From Clostridium sp. AM30-24 (lineage in GTDB: Bacteria; Bacillota; Clostridia; Lachnospirales; Lachnospiraceae), in contig NZ_QUJB01000005.1 of assembly GCF_003480435.1 (NCBI RefSeq), forward strand, positions 124,001 through 188,000: a DNA stretch of 64,000 nt. Reading direction: 5' to 3'. Numbering within the stretch: position 1 is the first letter of the stretch; the number at the start of each line of letters is the position of its first letter. Of this stretch, positions 10,943 to 21,126 are shown one piece after another. The notes under the pieces were generated by a model. It was not told the origin of the DNA. It saw only the letters and a program-made list of their open reading frames with translations, and ran no database searches. The position numbers were made by a program, and so were the translations under genes.

Positions 10943-12757
10943 TTATTCTTCATCCAGCTTCAGAACGCTCATAAACGCCTTCTGCGGAATCTCTACGTTT
11001 CCGACCTGGCGCATGCGCTTCTTGCCTTCCTTCTGTTTCTCAAGAAGCTTCTTCTTACGGGAGATATCACCACCGTAGCACTTCGCGAGGACATCCTTTC
11101 TCATGGCTCTCACCGTCTCGCGGGCAATGATCTTACCACCCACGGCGGCCTGGATCGGGATCTCGAATAAATGCTTCGGGATCTCATCCTTCAGCTTTTC
11201 ACACATCTTTCTGCCGCGCTCGTAAGCGGATCCCTCAAACACGATGAAGGAAAGAGCATCCACAGTTTCCTTATTGATCAGGATATCAAGTTTTACAAGC
11301 TGTGACTGCTCGTATCCCTTCAACTCGTAGTCGAAGGACGCATAACCGCGGGATCTGGATTTCAGCGCGTCAAAGAAGTCGTAGATGATCTCGTTTAACG
11401 GGAGCTCATACTTTAAGAGTGCACGCGTCTCTTCCATATATTCCATGCCAAGATAAACGCCGCGGCGCTCCTGGCATAACTGCATGATCGCGCCCACAAA
11501 TTCTGTGGTCACCATGATCTCTGCGGAGACGATCGGCTCCTCCATATATTCGATCTCCGACGGATCCGGCATGTTGGACGGGTTCGTGAGGTCGATCACC
11601 TCGCCGTTCGTCTTGTGGATCCAGTATACAACGCCCGGTGCTGTTGTCACGAGGTCAAGGTTGTACTCGCGCTCCAGACGCTCCTGAATGATCTCCAGAT
11701 GTAAAAGACCTAAGAATCCACAGCGGAAGCCAAAGCCTAACGCAACCGATGTCTCCGGCTCAAAGAACAGGGACGCATCGTTTAACTGAAGCTTTTCCAA
11801 TGCGTCACGGAGCTCCGGATATTTTGCTCCATCTGCCGGATAGAGTCCGCAGTACACCATAGGAGTTACTTTCTTATATCCCGGAAGCGGGGCCGCGCAC
11901 GGATTTAAGCGGTTTGTCACCGTATCACCCACGCGGGTATCTTTCACGTTCTTGATGCTGGCTGTGATATAGCCAACCATGCCGGCCCTAAGCTCATCAC
12001 AGGGGATAAACTGGCCTGCGCCGAAATATCCGACCTCAACGACATCGTAGGAAGCCCCCGTCGCCATCATCTGGATCGGGGTACCTTTCTTCACGGTTCC
12101 CTCCTTCACACGGCAGAATACGATAACGCCGCGATAGGAATCGTAGAGGGAGTCAAAGATCAGCGCCTGAAGCGGTGCCTCCGGATCTCCCTTCGGAGCC
12201 GGGATCTTATGGACGATCGCTTCCAAAACATCCTCGATATTGATTCCCATCTTCGCGGAGATCCTCGGTGCGTCGTGAGCCTCAAGTCCGATCACGTCCT
12301 CGATCTCCTCCGCCACACGGTCCGGATCAGCGCTCGGAAGGTCGATCTTATTGATGACCGGGACAACATCAAGATCATGGTCAAGGGCAAGATACACATT
12401 TGCAAGGGTCTGGGCCTCGATGCCCTGAGCCGCATCTACAACAAGGATCGCACCGTCACAGGCTGCAAGACTTCTGGACACCTCATAGTTAAAGTCCACG
12501 TGACCTGGGGTGTCGATCAGGTTAAAAATATACTCCTCGCCGTCCTTTGCCTTATAAACCGTGCGGACTGCCTGGGATTTGATCGTGATTCCACGCTCTC
12601 TCTCAAGATCCATATTGTCAAGGATCTGAGCCTGCATCTCACGGCTTGTCAAAAGACCTGTTTTCTCGATTATACGGTCTGCCAATGTAGATTTACCGTG
12701 GTCGATATGGGCAATGATACAGAAATTTCTGATTTTATCCTGGGAATAATGAACCAT
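10943..12757 (-). CDS. lepA: Elongation factor 4 (LepA)
   Basis: Ribosome-associated GTPase affecting translocation and initiation. The 604-residue protein has the EF-G-like G domain: [13 protein letters not shown] (G1), [16 protein letters not shown] (G3) and [10 protein letters not shown] (G4). Domains II, III and V follow, ending in the LepA-specific C-terminal domain with [23 protein letters not shown] 12757 follows an AGAGGAA site. It keeps the family position upstream of hemW, here separated from it by the Nudix gene. Confidence 0.98.
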   Translation of the reverse strand: MVHYSQDKIRNFCIIAHIDHGKSTLADRIIEKTGLLTSREMQAQILDNMDLERERGITIKSQAVRTVYKAKDGEEYIFNLIDTPGHVDFNYEVSRSLAACDGAILVVDAAQGIEAQTLANVYLALDHDLDVVPVINKIDLPSADPDRVAEEIEDVIGLEAHDAPRISAKMGINIEDVLEAIVHKIPAPKGDPEAPLQALIFDSLYDSYRGVIVFCRVKEGTVKKGTPIQMMATGASYDVVEVGYFGAGQFIPCDELRAGMVGYITASIKNVKDTRVGDTVTNRLNPCAAPLPGYKKVTPMVYCGLYPADGAKYPELRDALEKLQLNDASLFFEPETSVALGFGFRCGFLGLLHLEIIQERLEREYNLDLVTTAPGVVYWIHKTNGEVIDLTNPSNMPDPSEIEYMEEPIVSAEIMVTTEFVGAIMQLCQERRGVYLGMEYMEETRALLKYELPLNEIIYDFFDALKSRSRGYASFDYELKGYEQSQLVKLDILINKETVDALSFIVFEGSAYERGRKMCEKLKDEIPKHLFEIPIQAAVGGKIIARETVRAMRKDVLAKCYGGDISRKKKLLEKQKEGKKRMRQVGNVEIPQKAFMSVLKLDEE

Positions 12758-12906
12758 TCATGTTCCTCTCTTCTATTATTTTTCTTCATTTATAAGATCT
12801 ATTTTTCTGCCGCCGGATTCGAAAGTTCTGCATAATACCATATAAAAACGATTTTATCCACAGGTGTTTTGCCTGTAAGGGGCAGAAATAGCAATTTATC
12901 ATACTA

Positions 12907-12935
12907 AATATAGCATTTTTTAGGTATCTGCGCAA
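12907..12935 (-). promoter_or_regulatory. Possible lepA promoter
   Basis: On the minus strand TTGCGC (12935-12930), a 17-nt spacer and TATATT (12912-12907). The leader to lepA would be about 145 nt. The 12758-13204 gap holds this, the divergent promoter at 13017 and no gene that I can support. Confidence 0.5.
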
Positions 12936-13016
12936 GCAGTACTATGAAGTTTGAGCTGCATAAAAAATAGACAAAAAAGAGACAACTTGCGGCGCTATTA
13001 TATATTCCGAAATCAA

Positions 13017-13045
13017 TTGACATTCTACCTGTTCTGATTTAGACT
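13017..13045 (+). promoter_or_regulatory. Promoter of the MATE exporter gene
   Basis: TTGACA (13017-13022), a 17-nt spacer, and TAGACT (13040-13045). The leader to ATG 13205 is about 155 nt and shows no recognised riboswitch. Confidence 0.65.
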
Positions 13046-13204
13046 TTAAATAACATCTTGTCACGTATTTTCAGGACATTTCTTTGTCCCGTCACCCGTT
13101 CACCTTTTCTATCTGTACAGCAGCTGTCCGGCAGGTTCACAGATCCTGTATCCTCTATGCTCTGTCTACGTCCGCCGCACAGCTCTCAGGAGATGATAAC
13201 ATTT

Positions 13205-14563
13205 ATGAATCAAACTCAGAAAAAGAAGCAGTCCCTGGACATGACCTCGGGCTCCATCACGAAACTCCTGATCATGTTCGCGGTTCCTCTCGTGATCGGA
13301 AATCTCTTTCAACAGTTGTACAATACTGTGGACAGTCTTGTCGTCGGGAACTTTGTCGGCTCCCATGCCCTCGCCGCCGTCGGTTCAACCACCAGCATCA
13401 TCAATATGATCGTCATGTTCTTTACCGGAACATCTATCGGTGCCGGTGTTGTCATCAGCCGGTATTATGGAGCCCACGATGATGAAAAGCTTCACATTGC
13501 CGTTGAAACCACAATGGCGGTGACCTTCATCTGCGGAATCATTCTCACCGGTCTTGGGATCGTTGTTGCCCCCTTTATGCTAAAATTCATGTCCACACCG
13601 GAGGATGTCCTGCCATCCGCTTCCATATACTTAAAGATCTATTTTTCCGGTGTTTTCGGACTTCTTGTATACAATATGGGAAGCGCGATCCTGCGTGCGG
13701 TAGGCGATACAAAACGGCCTCTGTACTTTCTCTGTCTCTCCAGTGTCATGAACATCGGCCTTGACCTTCTATTTGTAGTGGGATTCGGCATGGCCATTGA
13801 GGGGGTTGCCTACGCGACGATCATATCCCAGTTTGTTTCCGCAATTCTCGTACTCATCGTTCTCACCAGAAGTAAGGAAAATTACCGGCTGACCTGGAAG
13901 GACCTGCGGATCGACAAAAAAATCTTCCGGCAGATCCTCATGATCGGACTTCCGACAGGCTTTCAGCAGTCACTGACCTCATTTTCCAACGTGTACGTTC
14001 AGTCCTATATCAACACCTTCGGATCCAGCTGCATGGCCGGATGGAGCAGCTACTCCAAGATCGACCAGTTTGTCTTCCTTCCGATGCAGAGTATCGGACA
14101 GGCATCCACGACCTTTATGAGCCAGAATCTCGGAGCCGGGAATCTGCCCCGTGCGAAAAAAGGGACCGGCGTGGCTCTCAGGCTGGCACTGCTCATCACC
14201 TTCGCCAGTGCCGGGGTTCTTTTCCTCTTTGCGCCGCAGCTTGTCGCAGTCTTCAATCAGGAGCCGGATGTCGTCCGATACGGAACGTTGTTTCTCCGGA
14301 TGAACGTATTCATGCTGGCGTTCTGCTGCCCGAATCAGGTCGTTGCGGGCGCAATGCGCGGGGCCGGAGATTCCAGAACCCCGATGCTGATCATGCTGTT
14401 CTCCTTCGTCCTGTTCCGTCAGATCTATCTCTATATCGCAACTTCGATCTGTAATACAGCTGCTGTCGTCGGCTTCGGATATCCGGTGGGCTGGATCGTA
14501 GCCTCCGTCCTCGTAGAGATCTATTATATGTCCGGAAAATGGGAGAAAAAGATCAATATGTAA
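13205..14563 (+). CDS. MATE family efflux transporter
   Basis: Cation-coupled multidrug or toxin exporter of the inner membrane. About 453 residues with twelve hydrophobic segments in two six-helix bundles, beginning MTSGSITKLLIMFAVPLVIGN and with the MATE signatures GNLFQQLYNTVDSLVVG and GLPTGFQQS. ATG 13205 was chosen because AGGAG lies 12 nt upstream. The frame is open earlier, but ATG 13193 abuts the ribosome site. It is a plus-strand insertion between lepA and spoIIP in otherwise conserved synteny. The substrate is unknown. Confidence 0.93.
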   Translation: MNQTQKKKQSLDMTSGSITKLLIMFAVPLVIGNLFQQLYNTVDSLVVGNFVGSHALAAVGSTTSIINMIVMFFTGTSIGAGVVISRYYGAHDDEKLHIAVETTMAVTFICGIILTGLGIVVAPFMLKFMSTPEDVLPSASIYLKIYFSGVFGLLVYNMGSAILRAVGDTKRPLYFLCLSSVMNIGLDLLFVVGFGMAIEGVAYATIISQFVSAILVLIVLTRSKENYRLTWKDLRIDKKIFRQILMIGLPTGFQQSLTSFSNVYVQSYINTFGSSCMAGWSSYSKIDQFVFLPMQSIGQASTTFMSQNLGAGNLPRAKKGTGVALRLALLITFASAGVLFLFAPQLVAVFNQEPDVVRYGTLFLRMNVFMLAFCCPNQVVAGAMRGAGDSRTPMLIMLFSFVLFRQIYLYIATSICNTAAVVGFGYPVGWIVASVLVEIYYMSGKWEKKINM

Positions 14564-14581
14564 CCACTCCCTGCGTTCTTT

Positions 14582-15838
14582 CTATTCTCCTGTAAGTACC
14601 TGATCCAGGAGATCGGCTAACGGCACCATCGCCGCTTTCGCCTCCGCATACGTGTTTGTCTGAGCGCCCACCTCGACGAGGGCGGAACGCTCCCGGACAT
14701 GCTCGTTATAGCGGAGGCCTTTTAAATAGATCTTTCTTGTGAGCCCCGGATATTTTTCTGCGGCCAGAAGCTGCATCTGGAAGCTGAACGCCAGATTTTC
14801 TTTGAGATTTGGGTTCGGGAGATACTCGATGGGACCGTCAGGGCTCATGGATGTCCCGTTAAAGAACATGATCTTCGCAGTCTCTGTTCCATTGATCTCC
14901 GTCAAAAGTCTCGTCCCGTCCGCGACACCGTCCCGATGGATATCCAATACGACCTCAAGCGACGGATATTTCTGCAGGAGTCCTGTGATTCCGTCGAGAG
15001 CATAGGTATATGCCGCGCTCCGGTCCAGTTTTCCGTTCCGATCGTCATAAACACTCTCATCGTGATACACGTTGTATCCCTTTTCCCTGAGAAGTTTCGC
15101 CAGCTCTTCCCCGAGGTGGAGTACATCTGCTTCCGGATTTTTTGGATAGTCTGCGTAGGTCTCCTGAGAGTGGGTGTGATAGATCAGGATCTGAGGGACA
15201 CTGGCATCTTTTTCGATGGAAAGATCCGCGGACAGGAAATCGGCTGCCTGCATCAGATCGCGGCTTGCTGTCGTTGTGGGATGGACATTATAGAACTTTT
15301 TCATCAGATAATCGTAATCGTTCAGTTTTTCTAAAATAATTCCGGAGGATCCGGAGTTGAATCTCCTCTCTGTAAAAAGACCTGTCTGTGTTGTTTTTTC
15401 CTCCTGAACTGGTTCGTTTTCATTCGATTTCCTCTCCTCCGTATTTAAATCCGTGTTTTCCCTGGCTGTGATCTTTTCCGCCCGCAATTCTTCGTTTTCA
15501 TTCTCGATCCCGAATATCTCCCTGCATTCTTCTCTCTGTCTGCCGCTGCCATTTTTTCTATTTCCCAGAAAAAAAGCCGTGCCTTCGTCCTCCTTCCACG
15601 CCGGAAGAAATCCCCGCACCACATCGTCTGTGATCCGCACTGCATAGTTTTCATAAAATTTCTCACATGCACTGACAAATAACCCACGTCCAGAATACAG
15701 CACCGCTGCACATACTGCTGCCAGTGCGATCCACCGCCCGGCATACCGGATCATCTCAATGATATTCCCGATCATCTGCACAACAAACAGGCGGTCTGCC
15801 TGAAGCATCCGCTTAAAATAATACCATCTCCGCCTCAT
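14582..15838 (-). CDS. spoIIP: Stage II sporulation protein P
   Basis: Peptidoglycan amidase and endopeptidase of the SpoIID-SpoIIM-SpoIIP engulfment complex. The 418-residue protein has an N-terminal transmembrane segment (about 34-52), a poorly conserved Glu/Lys/Asn-rich linker (about 80-160), then the SpoIIP catalytic domain with ILIYHTHSQETY and VVLDIHRDGV. It is anchored in the mother-cell membrane and acts outside. It follows gpr with a 72-bp gap, as in Bacillus, although the two genes belong to different sporulation compartments there. Confidence 0.96.
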   Translation of the reverse strand: MRRRWYYFKRMLQADRLFVVQMIGNIIEMIRYAGRWIALAAVCAAVLYSGRGLFVSACEKFYENYAVRITDDVVRGFLPAWKEDEGTAFFLGNRKNGSGRQREECREIFGIENENEELRAEKITARENTDLNTEERKSNENEPVQEEKTTQTGLFTERRFNSGSSGIILEKLNDYDYLMKKFYNVHPTTTASRDLMQAADFLSADLSIEKDASVPQILIYHTHSQETYADYPKNPEADVLHLGEELAKLLREKGYNVYHDESVYDDRNGKLDRSAAYTYALDGITGLLQKYPSLEVVLDIHRDGVADGTRLLTEINGTETAKIMFFNGTSMSPDGPIEYLPNPNLKENLAFSFQMQLLAAEKYPGLTRKIYLKGLRYNEHVRERSALVEVGAQTNTYAEAKAAMVPLADLLDQVLTGE

Positions 15839-15910
15839 ACTGTCCGCCTGTGCTGCTGTTTCCTTATAGTTTATGTGAATGTGTGGATGTTCAGTACCTG
15901 TCAGTGAGAA

Positions 15911-16906
15911 CTATCTCTCTTCAAACAGCGCTCCATGGAGCGCCTCCGAGATCGTAAAACTTAAGAAATCCACCCGCTCATCAATATCATGGGGGGTCAC
16001 ATACATAGGCCCCAGATCCGGCTTTAGAAGTTCCCTGACAAGCTCATAAACTTCTTCTACCTGAAGGTGCTCCGGATTTTCTGTTTTCCGGATGCCGTCC
16101 TCGATCTGTTCTCTCAAAACCTCCGTCATCGCCCCAACCGTATCATACACGATCGCCGCCGCTCCGACGACCATCGGGATCCCGATCGCAAACACAGGGA
16201 TCCCCAGTGTTTCCTCCGTCAGCCCGCTCCGATGGTTCCCGACTCCGGATCCCGGCTGGATCCCTGTATCGGAAAGCTGTACTGTAATCCCCAGCCGCCC
16301 CGCGCTCCTGGCCGCTAACGCATCCACAACGATGACCGCGTCCGGCTCTGTCTCCTGCACAATGCCTCTCACGATCTCCGCCGTCTCCATCCCTGTCTGA
16401 GCCATCACCCCCGGTGTGATCCCGCTTAAGACCGGGTATCCGTGCTTCCTGCAAAAATCCACCCCATATTCCAGCTCCAGATGTCTCGTCGCCTGAAGAT
16501 GCTCCAAAACCTTCGGTCCCAGCGAATCAGGCGTCGCCTCCGGATTCCCAAGCCCCACCACCAGAGTCCTGACCGGCCGCCCCATCCGGTCCCTGTCCAG
16601 TCCATGTTCCTCAAACAGCTTCCGCAAAAGCTCCGCCAACTCCTCTGAGACATCCCGGTGATAATCTTCATCTTTCTTTGCAAGAGAAGGTGCCTCCAAC
16701 GTCAGATAAAGCCCCACCGGCTTTCCCATCGCCGCTGCTCCCCTCTCATCACAAACAGCCACCTCCGTCACCCGGATCTTCCCCTCTTTCTTCTCCCGCT
16801 CCTGCACCCGGATTCCCGGAATCCCGCTCTCACTTCCCCGGATCCGCTCCCGCTCCTCCAGCGCCAGATCCGTCCGCACCGAAAACTCCACGTCTGCCTG
16901 CCTCAT
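15911..16906 (-). CDS. gpr: Germination protease GPR
   Basis: Endoprotease that degrades small acid-soluble spore proteins at germination. It is made as a zymogen in the forespore. The N-terminal sequence VRTDLALEERE matches the propeptide processing region, and the core has VVGLGNPEATPDSLGPKVL. ATG 16906 gives 331 residues and follows GAGG by seven bases. An in-frame GTG two codons upstream is less well placed. It sits between spoIIP and the divergent rpsT, conserved synteny. Confidence 0.96.
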   Translation of the reverse strand: MRQADVEFSVRTDLALEERERIRGSESGIPGIRVQEREKKEGKIRVTEVAVCDERGAAAMGKPVGLYLTLEAPSLAKKDEDYHRDVSEELAELLRKLFEEHGLDRDRMGRPVRTLVVGLGNPEATPDSLGPKVLEHLQATRHLELEYGVDFCRKHGYPVLSGITPGVMAQTGMETAEIVRGIVQETEPDAVIVVDALAARSAGRLGITVQLSDTGIQPGSGVGNHRSGLTEETLGIPVFAIGIPMVVGAAAIVYDTVGAMTEVLREQIEDGIRKTENPEHLQVEEVYELVRELLKPDLGPMYVTPHDIDERVDFLSFTISEALHGALFEER

Positions 16907-16986
16907 AAACACGCCTCCTCACAGCAAAATTTTCTCTTCCCAATCACGCATCCAGCTTTCGAACTTCACCCATTTTCTCTTATTTT

Positions 16987-17128
16987 GTTACAGTACACGG
17001 GCACTCCATGCCCGCGCACTGTAACAGGATTTTGCCGATGCTTCGCATTCCGAATCGGCAAAATCCACTACCACCACTGTATTGTACGGAATTTTCAGTT
17101 CAGAAAATTCCTACCCATGAAAAGTAAC
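16987..17128. mobile_element. Family A miniature element, 142 bp, 8-bp target duplication
   Basis: Perfect flanking direct repeats CTTATTTT (16979-16986 and 17129-17136). Ends are GTTACAGT and AAAGTAAC. The inner part is nearly identical to the copies at 42211 and 53174: hairpin GATTTTGCCGAT with ATCGGCAAAATC, then hairpin GGAATTTTC with GAAAATTCC. The first hairpin differs, with CGGGCA and TGCCCG arms. It lies between the divergent gpr and rpsT genes. Confidence 0.85.
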
Positions 17129-17161
17129 CTTATTTTTTCCCATGAAAAAGCAATTTATGTA

Positions 17162-17190
17162 TTGACATAATGGGAAATATTCGATAAAAT
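17162..17190 (+). promoter_or_regulatory. rpsT promoter
   Basis: TTGACA (17162-17167), a 17-nt spacer and TAAAAT (17185-17190). A leader of about 85 nt precedes rpsT. Confidence 0.85.
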
Positions 17191-17282
17191 GTAATAGTAT
17201 GTTTACATTGAACTGTCCGTGTCCAGGCTTTGATGCAAAACAAACAGAGATAATTTTTTAAAATAATATGGAGGTGTACAGA

Positions 17283-17546
17283 TTGGCTAACATCAAATCT
17301 GCAAAGAAAAGAATCGTAGTAGCAGAGACAAGAGCTGCTAGAAACAAAGCAATCAGATCCAAAGTGAAAACTTTCGTTAAGAAGGTAGAGGCTGCAATTA
17401 CTGCTGGTGACAAGGCTGCTGCACAGGCTGCACTTCTTGCTGCTACAAGCGAAATCGATAAGGCTACTTCCAAGGGCGTATATCACAAGAATACCGCTTC
17501 CAGAAAAGTATCCCGTTTGGCTAAAGCTGTAAGCGCAATGGCTTAA
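17283..17546 (+). CDS. rpsT: 30S ribosomal protein S20
   Basis: Primary-binding 16S rRNA protein of the small subunit. It is a very basic, Ala/Lys-rich helical protein of 87 residues ([20 protein letters not shown]). TTG 17283 is chosen because GGAGGTG lies six bases upstream; the frame opens 15 bases earlier at an ATG that abuts that site. TTG starts are known for S20 elsewhere, where they aid autoregulation. It is monocistronic and convergent with holA. Confidence 0.97.
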   Translation: MANIKSAKKRIVVAETRAARNKAIRSKVKTFVKKVEAAITAGDKAAAQAALLAATSEIDKATSKGVYHKNTASRKVSRLAKAVSAMA

Positions 17547-17580
17547 TTTATCATCGAACTGGATTATTACGCATAAATAA

Positions 17581-17626
17581 AAGAACCGCTGTTTCCGAGG
17601 GTGTGTCGGATTCAGCGGTTCTTTTT
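17581..17626. terminator. Bidirectional terminator shared by rpsT and holA
   Basis: AAGAACCGCTG (17581-17591) pairs with CAGCGGTTCTT (17613-17623), followed by a T-run on the plus strand. The right arm is also the last codons and stop of holA, so the two convergent genes share one compact hairpin. Confidence 0.9.
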
Positions 17627-18598
17627 ATATTTTCTCGCGATCAGCAGCTCCACCGCCAGCCGGTCCGAAAGCCGTCCTGTCTTCACAGCTTCCTCCGACT
17701 CCACGCAGAATTCCACATACGAAAGGATCTGCTCCTTCGTAAATGCCTTTGCCTGCGCCATCAGCTTTCCCGCAACAAACGGAGGCACCTTCACCTTCGA
17801 TGCGATCTCCCCCTTCTGTGCCCCGCCTCCAGCCAGCTCCTTCACCTGCAGCAGCTGGTTAAACTGCTTTGCGATCAAAAACAGGATCCGCATCGGCGGT
17901 TCCTTCAGGGTCAGCAGATCCTCATACAGGTCCATCGCCTTTCTCGTATTTCCCGTCACAATTGCCGTCACCATCTCGAAGATCCGATTGGAAACATGAA
18001 CCGTTCCGACCGCCTCCACATCCTCCTTCGTGATCACCTCTCGCCCCATGGTATAACAGATCAGCTTCTCCAGCTCCATCCGGATATTCTCCATATCATC
18101 CCCGGTCCGCTCCATAAAATATTCCATGATCTGGCGCGTGATCTTTTTTCCGTCCTTCGCTAAGATTCCTGCGGCCCACCGCATTAGCTGGTCCGCATCC
18201 TGCTTCTTAAGTTCCGCCGCGTATCCGTTGTCCTTCACCTTCTTATAGAGCTTATTCCTCTTGTCGACCTCACTCTCCACAAACACCATACATGTGGACT
18301 CCGGAATCTCTGCGATATAATCAACAAGCTCCTCCGGCGCGCTGCTCTTAAAAAATCCGCTGCCGTCGATCAGAACAAGTCTCCGTTCAGCAAAAAAAGG
18401 CATGGTATCCGCGAGACTTATGATCTCCTTCACGTCCGGTCCCTTGCCCTCAAAATAATTGTAATTCATCGTATCATCCCCGGTAATCGCCTCCCGGAGA
18501 CGTTTTTTATAGCTGTTCACAAGAAACGGCTCATCGCCAAACAGTAAATAAACTTTCCTAAATGTCTTATCCTTTATATCCTGATTTAAAGTCTGCAT
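17612..18598 (-). CDS. holA: DNA polymerase III subunit delta
   Basis: Clamp-loader subunit that opens the beta clamp. The 328-residue protein (the Bacillus YqeN type) has the divergent AAA+ fold: VYLLFGDEPFLVNSYKKRLRE at the N-terminus, FAERRLVLIDGSGFF, then the C-terminal collar with LFLIAKQFNQLLQVKEL. ATG 18598 is used. It follows comEC with an 83-bp gap, the conserved Firmicute order. Confidence 0.95.
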   Translation of the reverse strand: MQTLNQDIKDKTFRKVYLLFGDEPFLVNSYKKRLREAITGDDTMNYNYFEGKGPDVKEIISLADTMPFFAERRLVLIDGSGFFKSSAPEELVDYIAEIPESTCMVFVESEVDKRNKLYKKVKDNGYAAELKKQDADQLMRWAAGILAKDGKKITRQIMEYFMERTGDDMENIRMELEKLICYTMGREVITKEDVEAVGTVHVSNRIFEMVTAIVTGNTRKAMDLYEDLLTLKEPPMRILFLIAKQFNQLLQVKELAGGGAQKGEIASKVKVPPFVAGKLMAQAKAFTKEQILSYVEFCVESEEAVKTGRLSDRLAVELLIARKYKKNR

Positions 18599-18681
18599 AG
18601 CCGCCTCCGTAAACTGTCATATTGGTATCATTTTGAAACTTTTCTAATTTTATCAAATATACGAACACTGGTCAAGCCGCG

Positions 18682-21126
18682 TCAATCTGCATCAGGCGGC
18701 AGCATCGTCCTTACTTTCATCTTTTTTCCGTCTGTTTCGATCATAACTGCGCCGGAAATGCCCGTCTCAAGGATCTCGGAACCGATATTTCCCAGCCGTT
18801 CCTTCACTTCTTTTGCGGGATGTCCGTACCTGTTTTTTCTTCCATAAGAAAGAACGGTTATCTCAGGGGAAAGTTTTTCAAGAAAGCTCTCGCCGGAGGA
18901 CGTCGCGGATCCGTGGTGACCCGCTTTTAAAACTGTCACAGGTGAAAGCACGCCGGACCCCACGAGGTTTTCTTCCCCGCCTGTCTCCAGATCTCCCATC
19001 AGCATCATGGAAAAGCGGTCATAAGTGACTCGGAATACCAGTGATTCTTCATTCCGGTCGGAAAACTTTTCTTCCCCTTCGGGGGACAGACATTCCATGT
19101 ACATGCCTTTTCCCGCGATATTTTCTATCCGGTCTCCCGCCGCCGCATAATAGACAGGGATCTCCTGTTCTTTCGCAAGCTCCGCCATCTTCCCGTAGAT
19201 CTCGTCATTTCCGGCCTTCGGCATCATGAGTCCGCCAAGCCGGATCCCGGACTCCGGATGTTCTAAAAGATACCGGATCCCATTGATATGATCCTGATCC
19301 CCGTGAGTCATGACAGCAAGATCCACATACGTCACTCCCTGACTCCTGAGATACGGCACCAGAACCTTTTCCCCGACGGACTTTTGCTGGCTGCTGCCGC
19401 AGTCTACGAGGATCGCACGAGATGCGCAACGCAGAACGATCCCGTCACCCTGTCCTACATCGAGGAATGTGACAAAGAGGCCGGCTGGGCGGGATGGAAG
19501 CAGGAAAAAAAATGCCAAAAGCCACGCAGCGCATAAGAATACCAGGCGGTGTTTTCTGTCTATCAATATTCTGGTTTTCCATAAATTCAACACGGATTCT
19601 TCCGATTTTTCTTTGCTCTTATGTTTCTTCTCATGAAATTTTTCCGCAATTTTCATCCCTCTCTCATAAATAATGGCACCTGAGACCACGAGACCATAGT
19701 AACATCCGATCTTCCACACCTCCGGCTGCCCCAACACCAGCTCCGCGCCCGGAAGCTTCCCGATCCCATTGCATACGACTTCATAGAGTTTCAAAATATA
19801 GTGTGCGCCTCCAAGCATCGCGCCGCCAGCTGATACGGATAAAAAGGACAGGCCAAGCCCTATAAATCCCGATAGGACCACATACGTCATAAGTGGGATC
19901 ACAAGAAGATTTAAGAATACCCCGTAGACCGGGATTCCAAAAGAATGCCAGCAAACGACAGGGGCCGTTACCATCTGAAGCGAAAGGCTGACAAAAAATG
20001 CGGACGCTGCCGCTGAGAACTTTTCATTCGTAAAAAATGTTTCTCCCCGCGCAGAAAAGAGCCTGCCGGGATAGACAAGAGATATCACCGCAAGAAATGA
20101 AAGCTGAAAAGATGCCTGCGTAAGCAGATACGGATGGGTGAGCAGAAGTCCCAACGCCGGAATACACATCGCCGTCGGAAGATCATACGTCCGCCCCGCA
20201 ACCGCCGCCAGGAACGAAAGCCCTGCCATGGATACCGCCCGTACCACAGATGGCCCGGATCCCACCATCATACCGTAAGCTATGAGAAATCCCCCCGCAA
20301 AGATCCCGGAGATCCAGAAGCCTGCGCCGCCTTTCCGGAACAGTTTCCAGATTCCAAGACCTACAATGGATATATGAAGCCCGCTGATGGCAAGAAGATG
20401 GGAGATCCCGTTTTTCCGGTAAAGCTCATAGACTGCACTGTCCAGGTCCTCCTTCTCCCCTAAAAGAACCGCTGACAGGATCCCGGCGTCCTCCGGGAGC
20501 GCGATCAACTTTAAGCGGCCGGAAAGCTGCCTCCTGATCCGGTACAGACTGTCCGAAACTATATGCGCCTTTCCGCCCATTCCAGTATATCCGTCCGCAT
20601 AAATGATCCCCGAGATCCCCTTTGCCCTGCAATACAGCTGGTGATCAAACACTCCGGGATTTCTCGCCGGATCTGCCGCCTTTCCTTCTCCGAAGACGCG
20701 GATCTTCTCTCCAACAGCAGGAAATTCCGAATCTTCATTCAGGTAACACAGAACGCTTCGTAACGTCTCCCCATCCGCATCTTCCGTCTCACAGTTTTTC
20801 AGCACAACTTCCAGCGTCCCGTCCTTCTCCTTCACTGACTGGACAATTCCCTGAAGAACCACACCATCCTCATATTCTTCCCAGAAAAACTCCTCTTCCC
20901 GGGAAAAAACCGTCTGCTCCGCTCCCATCCGGAGGACTCCGGCAAACATTCCCGCCACAAAAAGAAAGACCGGCAGCCCGTATCTGCTCTTCCGGTGTGC
21001 AAACACGCACACAAAAAAGAGCAGCCAGACTGCCAGTCCAAATATCATCTGCTCTGCCGGGATAAACAGGTTCAGTGCCTCTCCAAGTACCAATCCCCCT
21101 GTCACACACAGCAAAGGTCTTTTAAT
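18682..21126 (-). CDS. comEC: ComEC/Rec2 DNA-uptake channel protein
   Basis: Polytopic membrane protein that carries single-stranded DNA across the membrane in natural transformation. It shows an N-terminal DUF4131 region, a competence domain (LLAISGLHISIVGLGIWK) with many helices, and a C-terminal metallo-beta-lactamase domain (FLDVGQGDG, MTHGDQDHINGI, LKAGHHGS). The frame opens at TTG 21165 inside the upstream gene. The family N-terminus KRPLL begins at 21123, eight bases after AGGAGG, where the codon is ATT overlapping the upstream stop. I therefore propose an ATT start giving 814 residues; the alternative is TTG 21165. Confidence 0.9.
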   Translation of the reverse strand: MKRPLLCVTGGLVLGEALNLFIPAEQMIFGLAVWLLFFVCVFAHRKSRYGLPVFLFVAGMFAGVLRMGAEQTVFSREEEFFWEEYEDGVVLQGIVQSVKEKDGTLEVVLKNCETEDADGETLRSVLCYLNEDSEFPAVGEKIRVFGEGKAADPARNPGVFDHQLYCRAKGISGIIYADGYTGMGGKAHIVSDSLYRIRRQLSGRLKLIALPEDAGILSAVLLGEKEDLDSAVYELYRKNGISHLLAISGLHISIVGLGIWKLFRKGGAGFWISGIFAGGFLIAYGMMVGSGPSVVRAVSMAGLSFLAAVAGRTYDLPTAMCIPALGLLLTHPYLLTQASFQLSFLAVISLVYPGRLFSARGETFFTNEKFSAAASAFFVSLSLQMVTAPVVCWHSFGIPVYGVFLNLLVIPLMTYVVLSGFIGLGLSFLSVSAGGAMLGGAHYILKLYEVVCNGIGKLPGAELVLGQPEVWKIGCYYGLVVSGAIIYERGMKIAEKFHEKKHKSKEKSEESVLNLWKTRILIDRKHRLVFLCAAWLLAFFFLLPSRPAGLFVTFLDVGQGDGIVLRCASRAILVDCGSSQQKSVGEKVLVPYLRSQGVTYVDLAVMTHGDQDHINGIRYLLEHPESGIRLGGLMMPKAGNDEIYGKMAELAKEQEIPVYYAAAGDRIENIAGKGMYMECLSPEGEEKFSDRNEESLVFRVTYDRFSMMLMGDLETGGEENLVGSGVLSPVTVLKAGHHGSATSSGESFLEKLSPEITVLSYGRKNRYGHPAKEVKERLGNIGSEILETGISGAVMIETDGKKMKVRTMLPPDAD